A stretch of DNA of 7,818 nucleotides, taken from assembly GCA_947501315.1 (NCBI GenBank), contig CANMXH010000102.1, forward strand, positions 1 through 7,818, given 5' to 3'. Positions 1 to 5,769 of this stretch are shown here, piece by piece. The position numbers and the translations under genes were made by a program. Numbering within the stretch: position 1 is the stretch's first letter; the number at the start of each line of letters is the position of its first letter. The notes under the pieces are model-generated. The model saw only the letters and a program-made list of their open reading frames with translations. It was not told the DNA's origin and ran no database searches. The stretch comes from Caulobacteraceae bacterium (GTDB lineage Bacteria > Pseudomonadota > Alphaproteobacteria > Caulobacterales > Caulobacteraceae).

Positions 1-546
1 AACCCCAGCCCCAATGCCGCGAACCTGTCGATGGCGCGGGCCTATGCGGGCACGGTGATGCTGGAGGGCACGACCCTGTCCGAGGGGCGCGGCACGACGC
101 GGCCGCTGGAGCTGTTCGGGGCACCGGACATCGACGCCCGCGCGGTGATCGCGGAGATGCAGGCGTTCGCGCCGCAGTGGCTGCAGGGCTGTGTCCTGCG
201 CGACTGCTGGTTCGAGCCGACCTTCCACAAGCATGTGAACCTGCTGTGCAACGGGGTGCAGATCCACGTCGATGACCCGGCCTATGACCATGCGGCGTTC
301 AGGCCCTGGCGGCTGCAGGCACTGGGGTTCAAAGCGATCCGGCGGCTGTATCCCGACTACGCCCTGTGGCGGGACTTCCCGTACGAATACGTCTTCGACA
401 AGCTGGCGATCGATGTGATCAACGGCGGCCCTGGGCTGCGCGAATGGGTCGATGATCCGGCAGCGACGCCGGCCGATCTGGAGGCGCTGGCCGGGCCGGA
501 CGAGGCGGCATGGTGCGACATCCGGCGGCCGTTCCTTCTTTACTGA
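1..546 (+). CDS. DUF1343 / NamZ-type exo-beta-N-acetylmuramidase, C-terminal part (5' end outside window)
   Basis: The reading frame is open from base 1 and ends at TGA 544-546, giving the last 181 residues of a protein that starts upstream of the window. The segment EGTTLSEGRGTTRP (about residues 21-34 of the visible part), followed by LELFGAPDID, is the signature I associate with DUF1343 proteins. The later stretch with PTFHKH and GVQIHV is also typical of the family. Family members (NamZ, GH171) release N-acetylmuramic acid from the non-reducing ends of peptidoglycan fragments, so a role in cell-wall turnover or recycling is likely. Complete members run to roughly 400 residues, so a bit more than half is missing here and no signal peptide can be assessed. 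The ATG at 31 is internal, because the family-like sequence NPSPNAANLS continues upstream of it. The next gene starts 58 bases downstream on the same strand. Family assignment is confident; exact substrate is not. Confidence 0.85.
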   Translation, partial: NPSPNAANLSMARAYAGTVMLEGTTLSEGRGTTRPLELFGAPDIDARAVIAEMQAFAPQWLQGCVLRDCWFEPTFHKHVNLLCNGVQIHVDDPAYDHAAFRPWRLQALGFKAIRRLYPDYALWRDFPYEYVFDKLAIDVINGGPGLREWVDDPAATPADLEALAGPDEAAWCDIRRPFLLY

Positions 547-588
547 TCTTTTTGGTGCGTTCGCGCGGGCCCCAATAGCGGCCTCTGC

Positions 589-593
589 AGGAG
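589..593 (+). promoter_or_regulatory. Ribosome binding site deciding the start at 605
   Basis: AGGAG lies 11 bases before ATG 605. It supports this start over the alternative ATG at 452, which would overlap the previous gene by 95 bases. Confidence 0.55.
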
Positions 594-604
594 TGGCGAT
601 TTCC

Positions 605-1519
605 ATGGCTCATTTCGGGGCGATGATGGCCGTGGTGGCTCTGGCGGGCCTCGGCCAGGAGCCGGGTCTTCTGGGCGACAGCGTCGACTGGCGCGAGATT
701 CCGTTTGCGATCGTGGAGGCGAAGCCGCTCATCGAGGCGCGTGTGAAAGGAACGCCGGGCCGGATGATGTTCGACACGGGCACGCCGTTGACCGTTCTGG
801 TGAACCGCGATGCCGTGGCCCTTGAAGGCGGGCACGACTCCCGCACCGGCAGCGTGGCGTCGGGGCAGAGCGTGGACATCCGCAATCATGCCCCCGTTCC
901 GATCGAGTTCGGTGGCGTGGCGATAGCTGTCGGCCCGGTTCTGATCAGCGGCGATTTCGGATTCACCGAGGTCGCCTTCGGCGAGGATTTTCTCGGCTTC
1001 GTCGGCACGCCGGCGGTGGAGGAGGGTGCCTTCCTGCTGGACTACAGTCGCCAGATGCTGACGATCCTGAGAACCGATGCGGACGGCACGCTCGCCGTCG
1101 GGCCGCCGGCGTCAGGAGAGGTGGTCGCCCGGTTCAGCTTCGTCCGCGATGAGAGCGAACAGCCGACGACCGGGGCCTTCATCGGCTCGCTGCCGATCGT
1201 TCTCGACTTCGACACGGGGGACAGTGGCACCCTCTATCTGCGCCCGGAAACGCGGGCCAGCCTTGAGGCGGAGGGGGGGCTGGCCGTCGAGGGCGACGAA
1301 GCGGTGCTCCGTGCGCTCCGCCTTGGCGGCGCGGTTTTCGCCGGGGTAACCGTCAGGATCATTGAAGCCGGCGGTGCTGAAGACGGCCGCACCTGGTCTG
1401 GCTCCAACTCGCTGAGGCTGGGTGCGGGCTTCCTGTCGGAGCACCCGAGCCTGTGGAACTATCCGGCCGGGACCATCACCATTCTGGAACCGGGTGCGGC
1501 GTTTCTCGCGCCGCGTTAA
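605..1519 (+). CDS. Predicted two-lobed retropepsin-like aspartic protease, probably exported
   Basis: This is a 304-residue protein starting at ATG 605. That start is preferred over the longer open frame beginning at 452 because AGGAG at 589-593 lies 11 bases ahead, and because the longer frame would overlap the upstream gene with an Arg-rich, unconvincing N-terminus. Residues 2-17 are hydrophobic, like a weak signal peptide without the usual positive charge. Two aspartic-protease-like lobes are visible. Lobe 1 has FDTGTP (D57-T-G) and LGFVGTP near 130-136, then LLDYSRQMLTIL. Lobe 2 has FDTGDSG (D203-T-G) and LRLGAGFL near 270-277, then LWNYPAGTITIL. Each lobe therefore repeats the order DTG, hydrophobic-hydrophobic-Gly, closing beta strands that is typical of clan AA folds. 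The expected activity is peptide-bond hydrolysis outside the cytoplasm; the substrate is unknown. It may be co-transcribed with the upstream NamZ-like gene. Function is inferred from motifs only. Confidence 0.75.
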   Translation: MAHFGAMMAVVALAGLGQEPGLLGDSVDWREIPFAIVEAKPLIEARVKGTPGRMMFDTGTPLTVLVNRDAVALEGGHDSRTGSVASGQSVDIRNHAPVPIEFGGVAIAVGPVLISGDFGFTEVAFGEDFLGFVGTPAVEEGAFLLDYSRQMLTILRTDADGTLAVGPPASGEVVARFSFVRDESEQPTTGAFIGSLPIVLDFDTGDSGTLYLRPETRASLEAEGGLAVEGDEAVLRALRLGGAVFAGVTVRIIEAGGAEDGRTWSGSNSLRLGAGFLSEHPSLWNYPAGTITILEPGAAFLAPR

Positions 1520-1530
1520 GCTGACGCCGC

Positions 1531-1554
1531 GGCCGGGCGATCAGGCCGGCTTTT
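1531..1554 (+). terminator. Candidate weak rho-independent terminator
   Basis: GCCGG (1532-1536) can pair with CCGGC (1546-1550) across a 9-base loop, with one extra G-U pair possible, and TTTT follows at 1551-1554. It lies 11 bases after the stop of the aspartic protease gene. It overlaps the last codons and the stop of the convergent hydrolase gene. The stem and the T run are both short, so this is tentative. Confidence 0.35.
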
Positions 1555-2191
1555 CCGTCAGCCGCTTGTCCAGATAGGCACCGACGCGGGTCTCCACGGC
1601 GCTGATGTGGTTCTGCCAGAAATGGGTCGCGCCCTCTTCCAGCTCATAGTCTATGATGATGCCCTTCTGGGTGCGCAGCTTGTTGACCACGCGCTCGACC
1701 TCGACCGGCGGGACGACGGTGTCATTGGTGCCGTGCAGGAACAGGCCCGAGGCCGGGCAGGGGGCCAGGAAGCTGAAGTCGTACATATTCGAGGGCGGCG
1801 AGACCGAGATGAAGCCGTCCGTCTCCGGGCGGCGCATCAGCAGCTGCATGCCGATATAGGCCCCGAACTGATAGCCGCCGACCCAGGTCTGGGAGGCACC
1901 GGGGTTGTTGGACTGGAGCCAGTCCAGGGCCGTGGCCGCGTCGGCCAATTCGCCGATGCCGCTGTCGAACTCGCCCTGCGACTTGCCCACGCCGCGGCTG
2001 TTGTAACGCAGTGTCGCGAAGCCGCGCTTCTGGAACAGCTGGTACAGGGTCACCGTGACCGGGTTGTTCATATGCCCGTTCGCCTTGGGGTGCGGATGCA
2101 GGATCAGGGCGATCGGCGCGTTCGGGCGTTTGCCCGGCGAGTAGCGGCCTTCGATACGGCCAGAGGCGCCGGGCAGGATGACTTCAGGCAT
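1541..2191 (-). CDS. Alpha/beta hydrolase of COG2945 type with Gln at the nucleophile position
   Basis: This is a 216-residue cytoplasmic protein with no signal peptide or membrane segment. Family features include LHPHP (31-35) with MNNPV near the oxyanion region, NSRGVGKSQGEFDSGIGE (64-81), the elbow GGYQFGAYIGMQ (105-116), HGTNDTVVPP with candidate acid D157, and GATHFW with candidate base H190. The elbow normally reads G-x-S-x-G or GFSFGA. Here the nucleophile position is Q108 (CAG, complement of 1868-1870), so classical serine hydrolase chemistry should not be possible, although the Asp and His remain. It could be a non-catalytic fold, a binding protein, or an enzyme using other chemistry. 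The gene diverges from iscR and shares a 158-bp intergenic region with it. GGAA (complement of 2202-2205) lies 10 bases before the ATG. I recall similar hydrolases beside suf or iscR genes in other alphaproteobacteria, but have not checked this. The fold is confident; the function is unknown. Confidence 0.85.
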   Translation of the reverse strand: MPEVILPGASGRIEGRYSPGKRPNAPIALILHPHPKANGHMNNPVTVTLYQLFQKRGFATLRYNSRGVGKSQGEFDSGIGELADAATALDWLQSNNPGASQTWVGGYQFGAYIGMQLLMRRPETDGFISVSPPSNMYDFSFLAPCPASGLFLHGTNDTVVPPVEVERVVNKLRTQKGIIIDYELEEGATHFWQNHISAVETRVGAYLDKRLTEKPA

Positions 2192-2238
2192 ATGCGTCGA
2201 ATTCCGTGTTCAACTGTCATTTCGCACCTGCGTAATAC

Positions 2239-2267
2239 TTGACCACAGCGGTAGGACTTTCTAAGTC
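2239..2267 (+). promoter_or_regulatory. Candidate sigma70-type promoter for the iscR-suf operon
   Basis: TTGACC (2239-2244) is followed by a 17-base spacer and TAAGTC (2262-2267). The downstream part also reads TCTAAGTC, matching 6 of 8 positions of the GCTANAWC element I associate with Caulobacter housekeeping promoters. Transcription would begin near 2274, leaving a leader of about 75 bases before iscR. This is a prediction from sequence only. Confidence 0.5.
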
Positions 2268-2268
2268 C
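2254..2268. promoter_or_regulatory. Candidate IscR operator (GACT-N5-AGTC palindrome)
   Basis: GGACTT (2254-2259) and AAGTCC (2263-2268) form a perfect 6-bp inverted repeat around TCT. Inside it, GACT (2255-2258) and AGTC (2264-2267) are separated by exactly five bases, as in the core of the E. coli IscR type 1 site. The outer consensus positions match poorly. The site covers the predicted -10 region, where a bound repressor would block transcription. Autorepression of iscR-suf by cluster-loaded IscR is the natural inference. Confidence 0.5.
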
Positions 2269-2282
2269 CCCGTGCGCGCCGA

Positions 2283-2298
2283 CGCCTTTGCGAAGGCG
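2283..2298 (+). other. Leader hairpin upstream of iscR
   Basis: CGCCTT (2283-2288) and AAGGCG (2293-2298) can form a 6-bp stem with a 4-base loop in the predicted iscR leader, just downstream of the expected transcription start. No T run follows, so it is not an obvious terminator. The structure is visible; its function is unknown. Confidence 0.35.
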
Positions 2299-2349
2299 CG
2301 GGTTCTAGCACAGGACCCTCGAAAAGCGCGCGATTTTTGAAGGTAGACG

Positions 2350-2835
2350 ATGCGCCTGTCGACCAAGGGACGATACGCCGTGATGGCGATGGCCGATCTG
2401 GCCCGCAACGGGCAGGGCGAGGGCGGTGCCCGGGCGGTGTCGCTGGCCGAAATTGCGACGCGTCAGGAGATTTCCCTGAGCTATCTGGAACAGTTGTTCG
2501 CCCGGCTCCGGAAGGGCGGTCTGGTGCAGAGTGTGCGTGGGCCCGGCGGCGGCTACCGGCTGGCCAAGGGTGCCGCTGACACGGTGGTGGCCGAGATTGT
2601 GCTGGCCGTCGACGAGCCTATTCGCGCCACTCGCTGCATCGGCCATTCCTCGCCCAAGGGCTGTATGATGGCCGGCGAGCGCTGCATCACCCACAATCTT
2701 TGGGAAGATCTCGGCGACGAAATCCACCGCTATCTGGCCGGGGTGTCGCTGGAGGATGTGGTGATGAACCGCACGGGTGCACGCCGCCGGACAGGTGTAT
2801 CGGACGCCGGAACCGGCATCGGAGTGGCGGCGTGA
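2350..2835 (+). CDS. iscR: IscR, Rrf2-family Fe-S cluster-sensing transcriptional regulator
   Basis: This 161-residue regulator heads the operon. The start at ATG 2350 has GAAGG (2339-2343) six bases ahead, and the N-terminus MRLSTKGRYAVMAMADLA is characteristic of IscR. The winged helix-turn-helix spans roughly residues 30-75, with SLSYLEQLFARLRK as the recognition region (E46 corresponds to E. coli E43) and the wing SVRGPGGGY at 61-69. The candidate [2Fe-2S] ligands are C96, C105, C112 and H115, within ATRC...GC...ERCITH. These correspond to E. coli C92, C98, C104 and H107, but the first two intervals are longer (8 and 6 residues instead of 5 and 5). In the known family, cluster-loaded IscR represses its own operon at type 1 sites, and the apo form acts at type 2 sites. 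A matching palindrome overlaps the promoter here. The stop TGA overlaps the GTG start of the next gene. Confidence 0.93.
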   Translation: MRLSTKGRYAVMAMADLARNGQGEGGARAVSLAEIATRQEISLSYLEQLFARLRKGGLVQSVRGPGGGYRLAKGAADTVVAEIVLAVDEPIRATRCIGHSSPKGCMMAGERCITHNLWEDLGDEIHRYLAGVSLEDVVMNRTGARRRTGVSDAGTGIGVAA

Positions 2836-3971
2836 GCGGCATCTATCTGGATTACAATGCCTCCGGCCTCGTCCGGCCTGAGGTCCAGTCGGCAATGGCC
2901 GAGGCCCTGGCCGACGGCGGCAATCCCAATGCGGTCCATGCGGCAGGGCGGCGGGCGCGGGCGCGGGTCGAGACGGCCCGGGCCCGGGTGGCCGATCTGG
3001 TCGGGGCTGATCCGACGGCGGTGGTCTTCTCGAGCGGAGGCACGGAATCGAATGCCCAGGCCGTGGCCAGCGCCATCGCGGCGGGCTGCGAGCGGCTGAT
3101 CGTCAGCGCCACCGAACATCCCTGCGTGGCCGAGGCGGCGAACGCAAGCGGCGTCCCGGTCGAGATCCTCCCGGTCGACACGAGCGGCGTGGTTGATCTG
3201 GCCTGGCTGGCGGGAGCCCTCGGGCGTCCGGGCCGGGCGCTGGTGGCCATCCACCATGCGAACAATGAGAGTGGTGTGATCCAGCCGATCGCCGAGGCGG
3301 CGGTTCTGGTGCGGGCGGCGGGCGGCTGGCTGCACGTGGATGCCATCCAGACGGCGGGCAAGATCCCGGTCGACATGCGGGCGCTGGGTGCCGACACCCT
3401 GACCCTGTCGGCGCACAAGCTCGGCGGACCGCAGGGCGTCGGGGCCCTGATCTCCAAGGACGGCGCGCCGATCATCCGGACCCTGCACGGGGCGGGGCAG
3501 GAGCGGGGTCTGCGCGCGGGCACCGAGAATGTGCCCGGCATCGTCGGCTTCGGCGTCTCGGCCGATTGCGCCGCGCGCGACCTCGACACTGCCTTGGCCC
3601 ATGCGGCCTGGCGCGACGCGGCCGCAGACGCCGTCACGGCCGCCGGGGCGATCATCATCGGTGGGGCGGCCGAGCGCCTGCCCAACACCCTGTTCATGGC
3701 CGTCGAGGGCTGGGACAGCCCGCAGCAGCTGATCACCCTCGACCTGCAGGGCGTCATGGTCTCTGCCGGCAGCGCCTGTTCCTCGGGCAAGACCAAGCCG
3801 TCCAAGACCATCATGGCAATGGGGCTGGACCATTTGGCCACCGGCGGCGTGCGCGTCTCGGGCGGCTGGGGCACGACCCGGGAGGACTGGCAGCGGTTCG
3901 CCGCCGCCTGGGTCGAGGCCTATGCCAAACATCGCGCCCGGACCGCCGAGCGCCAGAAAGCTGACGCCTGA
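2832..3971 (+). CDS. Class I (IscS/NifS-like) cysteine desulfurase
   Basis: This 379-residue PLP enzyme converts L-cysteine to L-alanine and passes the sulfur as a persulfide to the Suf scaffold. GTG 2832 is chosen as the start because it overlaps the iscR stop, GGAG (2821-2824) lies seven bases ahead, and family sequence (SGIYLDYNASG) starts immediately. An upstream in-frame ATG at 2700 would only add residues read through iscR. Visible motifs are SSGGTESN (67-74), ATEH with H96 stacking on PLP, NNESG (144-148), D170 and Q173 in VDAIQ, the PLP lysine K196 in SAHKLGGPQGVG, RAGTEN (228-233), and the catalytic C316 in SAGSACSSGKTKPS. The long active-site loop around C316 marks the class I (IscS/NifS) type rather than SufS. 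The C-terminal VRVSGGWGTT has Gly where IscS has Leu. A dedicated sufS may lie beyond the window. The stop shares one base with the sufB ATG. Confidence 0.92.
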   Translation: MSGIYLDYNASGLVRPEVQSAMAEALADGGNPNAVHAAGRRARARVETARARVADLVGADPTAVVFSSGGTESNAQAVASAIAAGCERLIVSATEHPCVAEAANASGVPVEILPVDTSGVVDLAWLAGALGRPGRALVAIHHANNESGVIQPIAEAAVLVRAAGGWLHVDAIQTAGKIPVDMRALGADTLTLSAHKLGGPQGVGALISKDGAPIIRTLHGAGQERGLRAGTENVPGIVGFGVSADCAARDLDTALAHAAWRDAAADAVTAAGAIIIGGAAERLPNTLFMAVEGWDSPQQLITLDLQGVMVSAGSACSSGKTKPSKTIMAMGLDHLATGGVRVSGGWGTTREDWQRFAAAWVEAYAKHRARTAERQKADA

Positions 3972-5437
3972 TGGCCGCTGTTCAGAAGACCATCGACGCC
4001 GTCGCCGCGCTGGAGAAGTACGAGCACGGCTTCACCTCGGACATCGAGACGGAATACGCCCCCAAGGGGCTGAGCGCCGACATCGTGCGCTTCATTTCGG
4101 AGAAGAAGGGCGAGCCGGCGTGGATGCTGGAGTGGCGGCTGGCCGCCTATGAGCGCTGGCTGGCGATGGAGGAGCCGACCTGGGCGTCGGTGAAATATAC
4201 GCCGATCGACTATCAGGACCTCTTCTACTACGCCGCGCCGAAAGAGAAGGCCGGGCTGAAGTCGCTGGACGAGGTCGATCCGGAGATCCTCGCCATCTAC
4301 GCCAAGCTGGGCATCCCGCTGAAGGAGCAGGAAGTGCTGGCGGGCGTTGAGGGCGCGGCGCGCTACGCCGTGGACGCGGTGTTTGACAGCGTCAGCGTGG
4401 TCACCACCTTCAAGGCCGAGCTGGCAAAGGTGGGCGTGATTTTCATGCCGATTTCCGAGGCCTTGCGCGAGCATCCTGAGCTGGTGCGCAAATATCTGGG
4501 GTCGGTGGTGCCGGTCTCGGACAACTATTTCGCGGCCCTGAACAGTGCGGTCTTTAGCGACGGCTCGTTCGTCTACATCCCGCCGGGCGTGAAGTGCCCG
4601 ATGGAGCTGTCGACCTATTTCCGCATCAATGCGTCGAACACCGGCCAGTTCGAACGCACCCTGATCATCGCCGACAAGGGCAGCTACTGCTCCTATCTGG
4701 AGGGCTGCACCGCCCCGATGCGGGACGAGAACCAGCTGCATGCGGCGGTGGTCGAGCTGGTGGCGCTGGACGACGCCGAGATCAAATATTCGACGGTCCA
4801 GAACTGGTACCCCGGCGACGCCGAGGGCAAGGGCGGCATCTATAATTTCGTCACCAAGCGGGCCGACTGCCGGGGCGACCGGTCGAAGGTCAGCTGGACC
4901 CAGGTCGAGACCGGCTCGGCGGTGACCTGGAAATATCCGTCCTGCATCCTCAAGGGCGAGGAGAGCTCGGGCGAATTCTATTCGATCGCCATCACCAACG
5001 GACATCAGCAGGCCGACACTGGCACCAAGATGATCCATCTGGGCAAGAACTCGAAGAGCCGGATCATCGCCAAGGCGGTCTCGGCGGGTAAGTCGGATTC
5101 GACCTATCGCGGGCTGGTGTCGGTGCATCCGAAGGCGACGGGGGTGCGCAACTTCACCCAGTGCGACAGCCTGCTGATCGGCAAGGACTGCGGCTCGCAC
5201 ACCGTGCCCTATATCGAGGCCCGCAACGGCTCGGCCCAGCTGGAGCACGAGGCGACGACGACGCGCCTGTCGGACGACCAGCTGTTCTATGCCCAGCAGC
5301 GCGGCCTTTCACAGGAGGAGGCCGTGGCCCTTCTGGTCAACGGCTTTGTCCGCGACGTCATGCAGAAGCTGCCGATGGAGTTCGCCGTCGAGGCCCAGAA
5401 ACTGGTGGCGATCAGTCTGGAAGGGAGCGTGGGGTGA
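3971..5437 (+). CDS. sufB: SufB, Fe-S cluster assembly scaffold protein
   Basis: This 488-residue protein is close to the E. coli SufB length of 495. SufB forms the SufBC2D complex in the cytoplasm, receives persulfide sulfur and builds the nascent cluster. The N-terminal part (about 1-140) has the typical KYEHGF, WMLEWRLAAY and KYTPIDYQDLFYY segments. The right-handed beta-helix core follows, with YIPPGVKCP (202-210), SYLEGCTAP (241-249), and the C-terminal region TQCDSLLIG with C398 (E. coli C405), then LEHEATTTRLSDDQLFYA with E427 (E. coli E434). The 29-residue distance between C398 and E427 equals that in E. coli, so the key residues for cluster building appear intact. ATG 3971 overlaps the desulfurase stop by one base and has only a weak purine stretch upstream, suggesting translational coupling. 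The stop TGA (5435-5437) overlaps the GTG of the next small gene. Confidence 0.97.
   Translation: MAAVQKTIDAVAALEKYEHGFTSDIETEYAPKGLSADIVRFISEKKGEPAWMLEWRLAAYERWLAMEEPTWASVKYTPIDYQDLFYYAAPKEKAGLKSLDEVDPEILAIYAKLGIPLKEQEVLAGVEGAARYAVDAVFDSVSVVTTFKAELAKVGVIFMPISEALREHPELVRKYLGSVVPVSDNYFAALNSAVFSDGSFVYIPPGVKCPMELSTYFRINASNTGQFERTLIIADKGSYCSYLEGCTAPMRDENQLHAAVVELVALDDAEIKYSTVQNWYPGDAEGKGGIYNFVTKRADCRGDRSKVSWTQVETGSAVTWKYPSCILKGEESSGEFYSIAITNGHQQADTGTKMIHLGKNSKSRIIAKAVSAGKSDSTYRGLVSVHPKATGVRNFTQCDSLLIGKDCGSHTVPYIEARNGSAQLEHEATTTRLSDDQLFYAQQRGLSQEEAVALLVNGFVRDVMQKLPMEFAVEAQKLVAISLEGSVG
5421..5427 (+). promoter_or_regulatory. Strong ribosome binding site for the small gene at 5434
   Basis: AAGGGAG lies within the last codons of sufB, six bases ahead of GTG 5434. 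It is the clearest Shine-Dalgarno sequence within the iscR-sufC run of overlapping genes and decides the start of the inserted 111-residue protein. Confidence 0.6.
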
Positions 5438-5769
5438 ACAATCAACCAACGGCCGTTCCCCATGCCGCGATTGACTACAGCGACGCCGAGCGTTGGACAC
5501 AAGACGGCGACTTTCCTGATGTCGATGGTACACGTGTCCGAGCCTACGACGATGTGGTGCTGCTGAGCGAAACTCTGTCCGAAGACGACTTTGGCATCAG
5601 AGTGCCAGCTGGCACGGTCGGGACGGTGTTGTTTCACTGCGGCGACGCAGACGGACTACTTCAACTGGAAGTCTATCCCGAGCCGATAAGGTCAGGCGTC
5701 GATATTGGCTATGCCCGGCCGTCTCAGGTCCGGCTCCATCAAACAAACGAAAAGAAATACCCGCGCTGA
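5434..5769 (+). CDS. Small protein of unknown function inserted between sufB and sufC (possible SH3-like/DUF4926-like domain)
   Basis: This is a 111-residue acidic protein starting at GTG 5434, which overlaps the sufB stop. AAGGGAG lies six bases ahead, and the TGA stop shares one base with the sufC ATG. I do not recognise it as a known Suf component. Residues 33-66 (TRVRAYDDVVLLSE, then GIRVPAGTVGTVLF) and 75-101 (LLQLEVYPEP, then SQVRL) have the rhythm of small SH3-like beta barrels such as DUF4926; this resemblance is judged by eye and weak. There is a single Cys (C69), no CxxC motif, no signal peptide and no membrane segment; the C-terminus is basic (NEKKYPR). Composition differs sharply from its neighbours: about 57% GC by hand count and GC3 about 60%, against about 93% GC3 in the first 42 codons of sufC. 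It also uses AGA, AGG, ATA and CTA, codons expected to be rare in such genomes. Recent acquisition is likely. Its role is unknown. Confidence 0.75.
   Translation: MNNQPTAVPHAAIDYSDAERWTQDGDFPDVDGTRVRAYDDVVLLSETLSEDDFGIRVPAGTVGTVLFHCGDADGLLQLEVYPEPIRSGVDIGYARPSQVRLHQTNEKKYPR

Noticed and set aside
452..604. N-terminal extension of the aspartic protease gene to ATG 452
   Set aside because: The extension overlaps the upstream gene, is Arg-rich out-of-frame sequence, and a good ribosome binding site precedes ATG 605.
2700..2831. Cysteine desulfurase starting at ATG 2700 inside iscR
   Set aside because: The extra 44 residues are out-of-frame iscR sequence; family homology and a GGAG site both support GTG 2832.
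2730..3932. 400-codon and overlapping 340-codon open frames on the minus strand, opposite the cysteine desulfurase
   Set aside because: Both are shadows of the well-supported desulfurase frame, with low-complexity Arg/Pro/Ala-rich translations.
3920..5248. 442-codon open frame on the minus strand, opposite sufB
   Set aside because: It is antisense to a clear sufB gene, its translation is rich in Arg, His, Gln and Ala with no recognisable motif, and long antisense open frames are expected in GC-rich DNA with strong third-position bias.
5287..5637. 116-codon open frame antisense to the sufB end and the inserted small gene
   Set aside because: I considered it as an alternative explanation of the insert, but its start region is antisense to the inserted gene and most of its end lies in antisense sufB; it has no convincing motif, while the plus-strand gene has a good Shine-Dalgarno and fitting overlaps.
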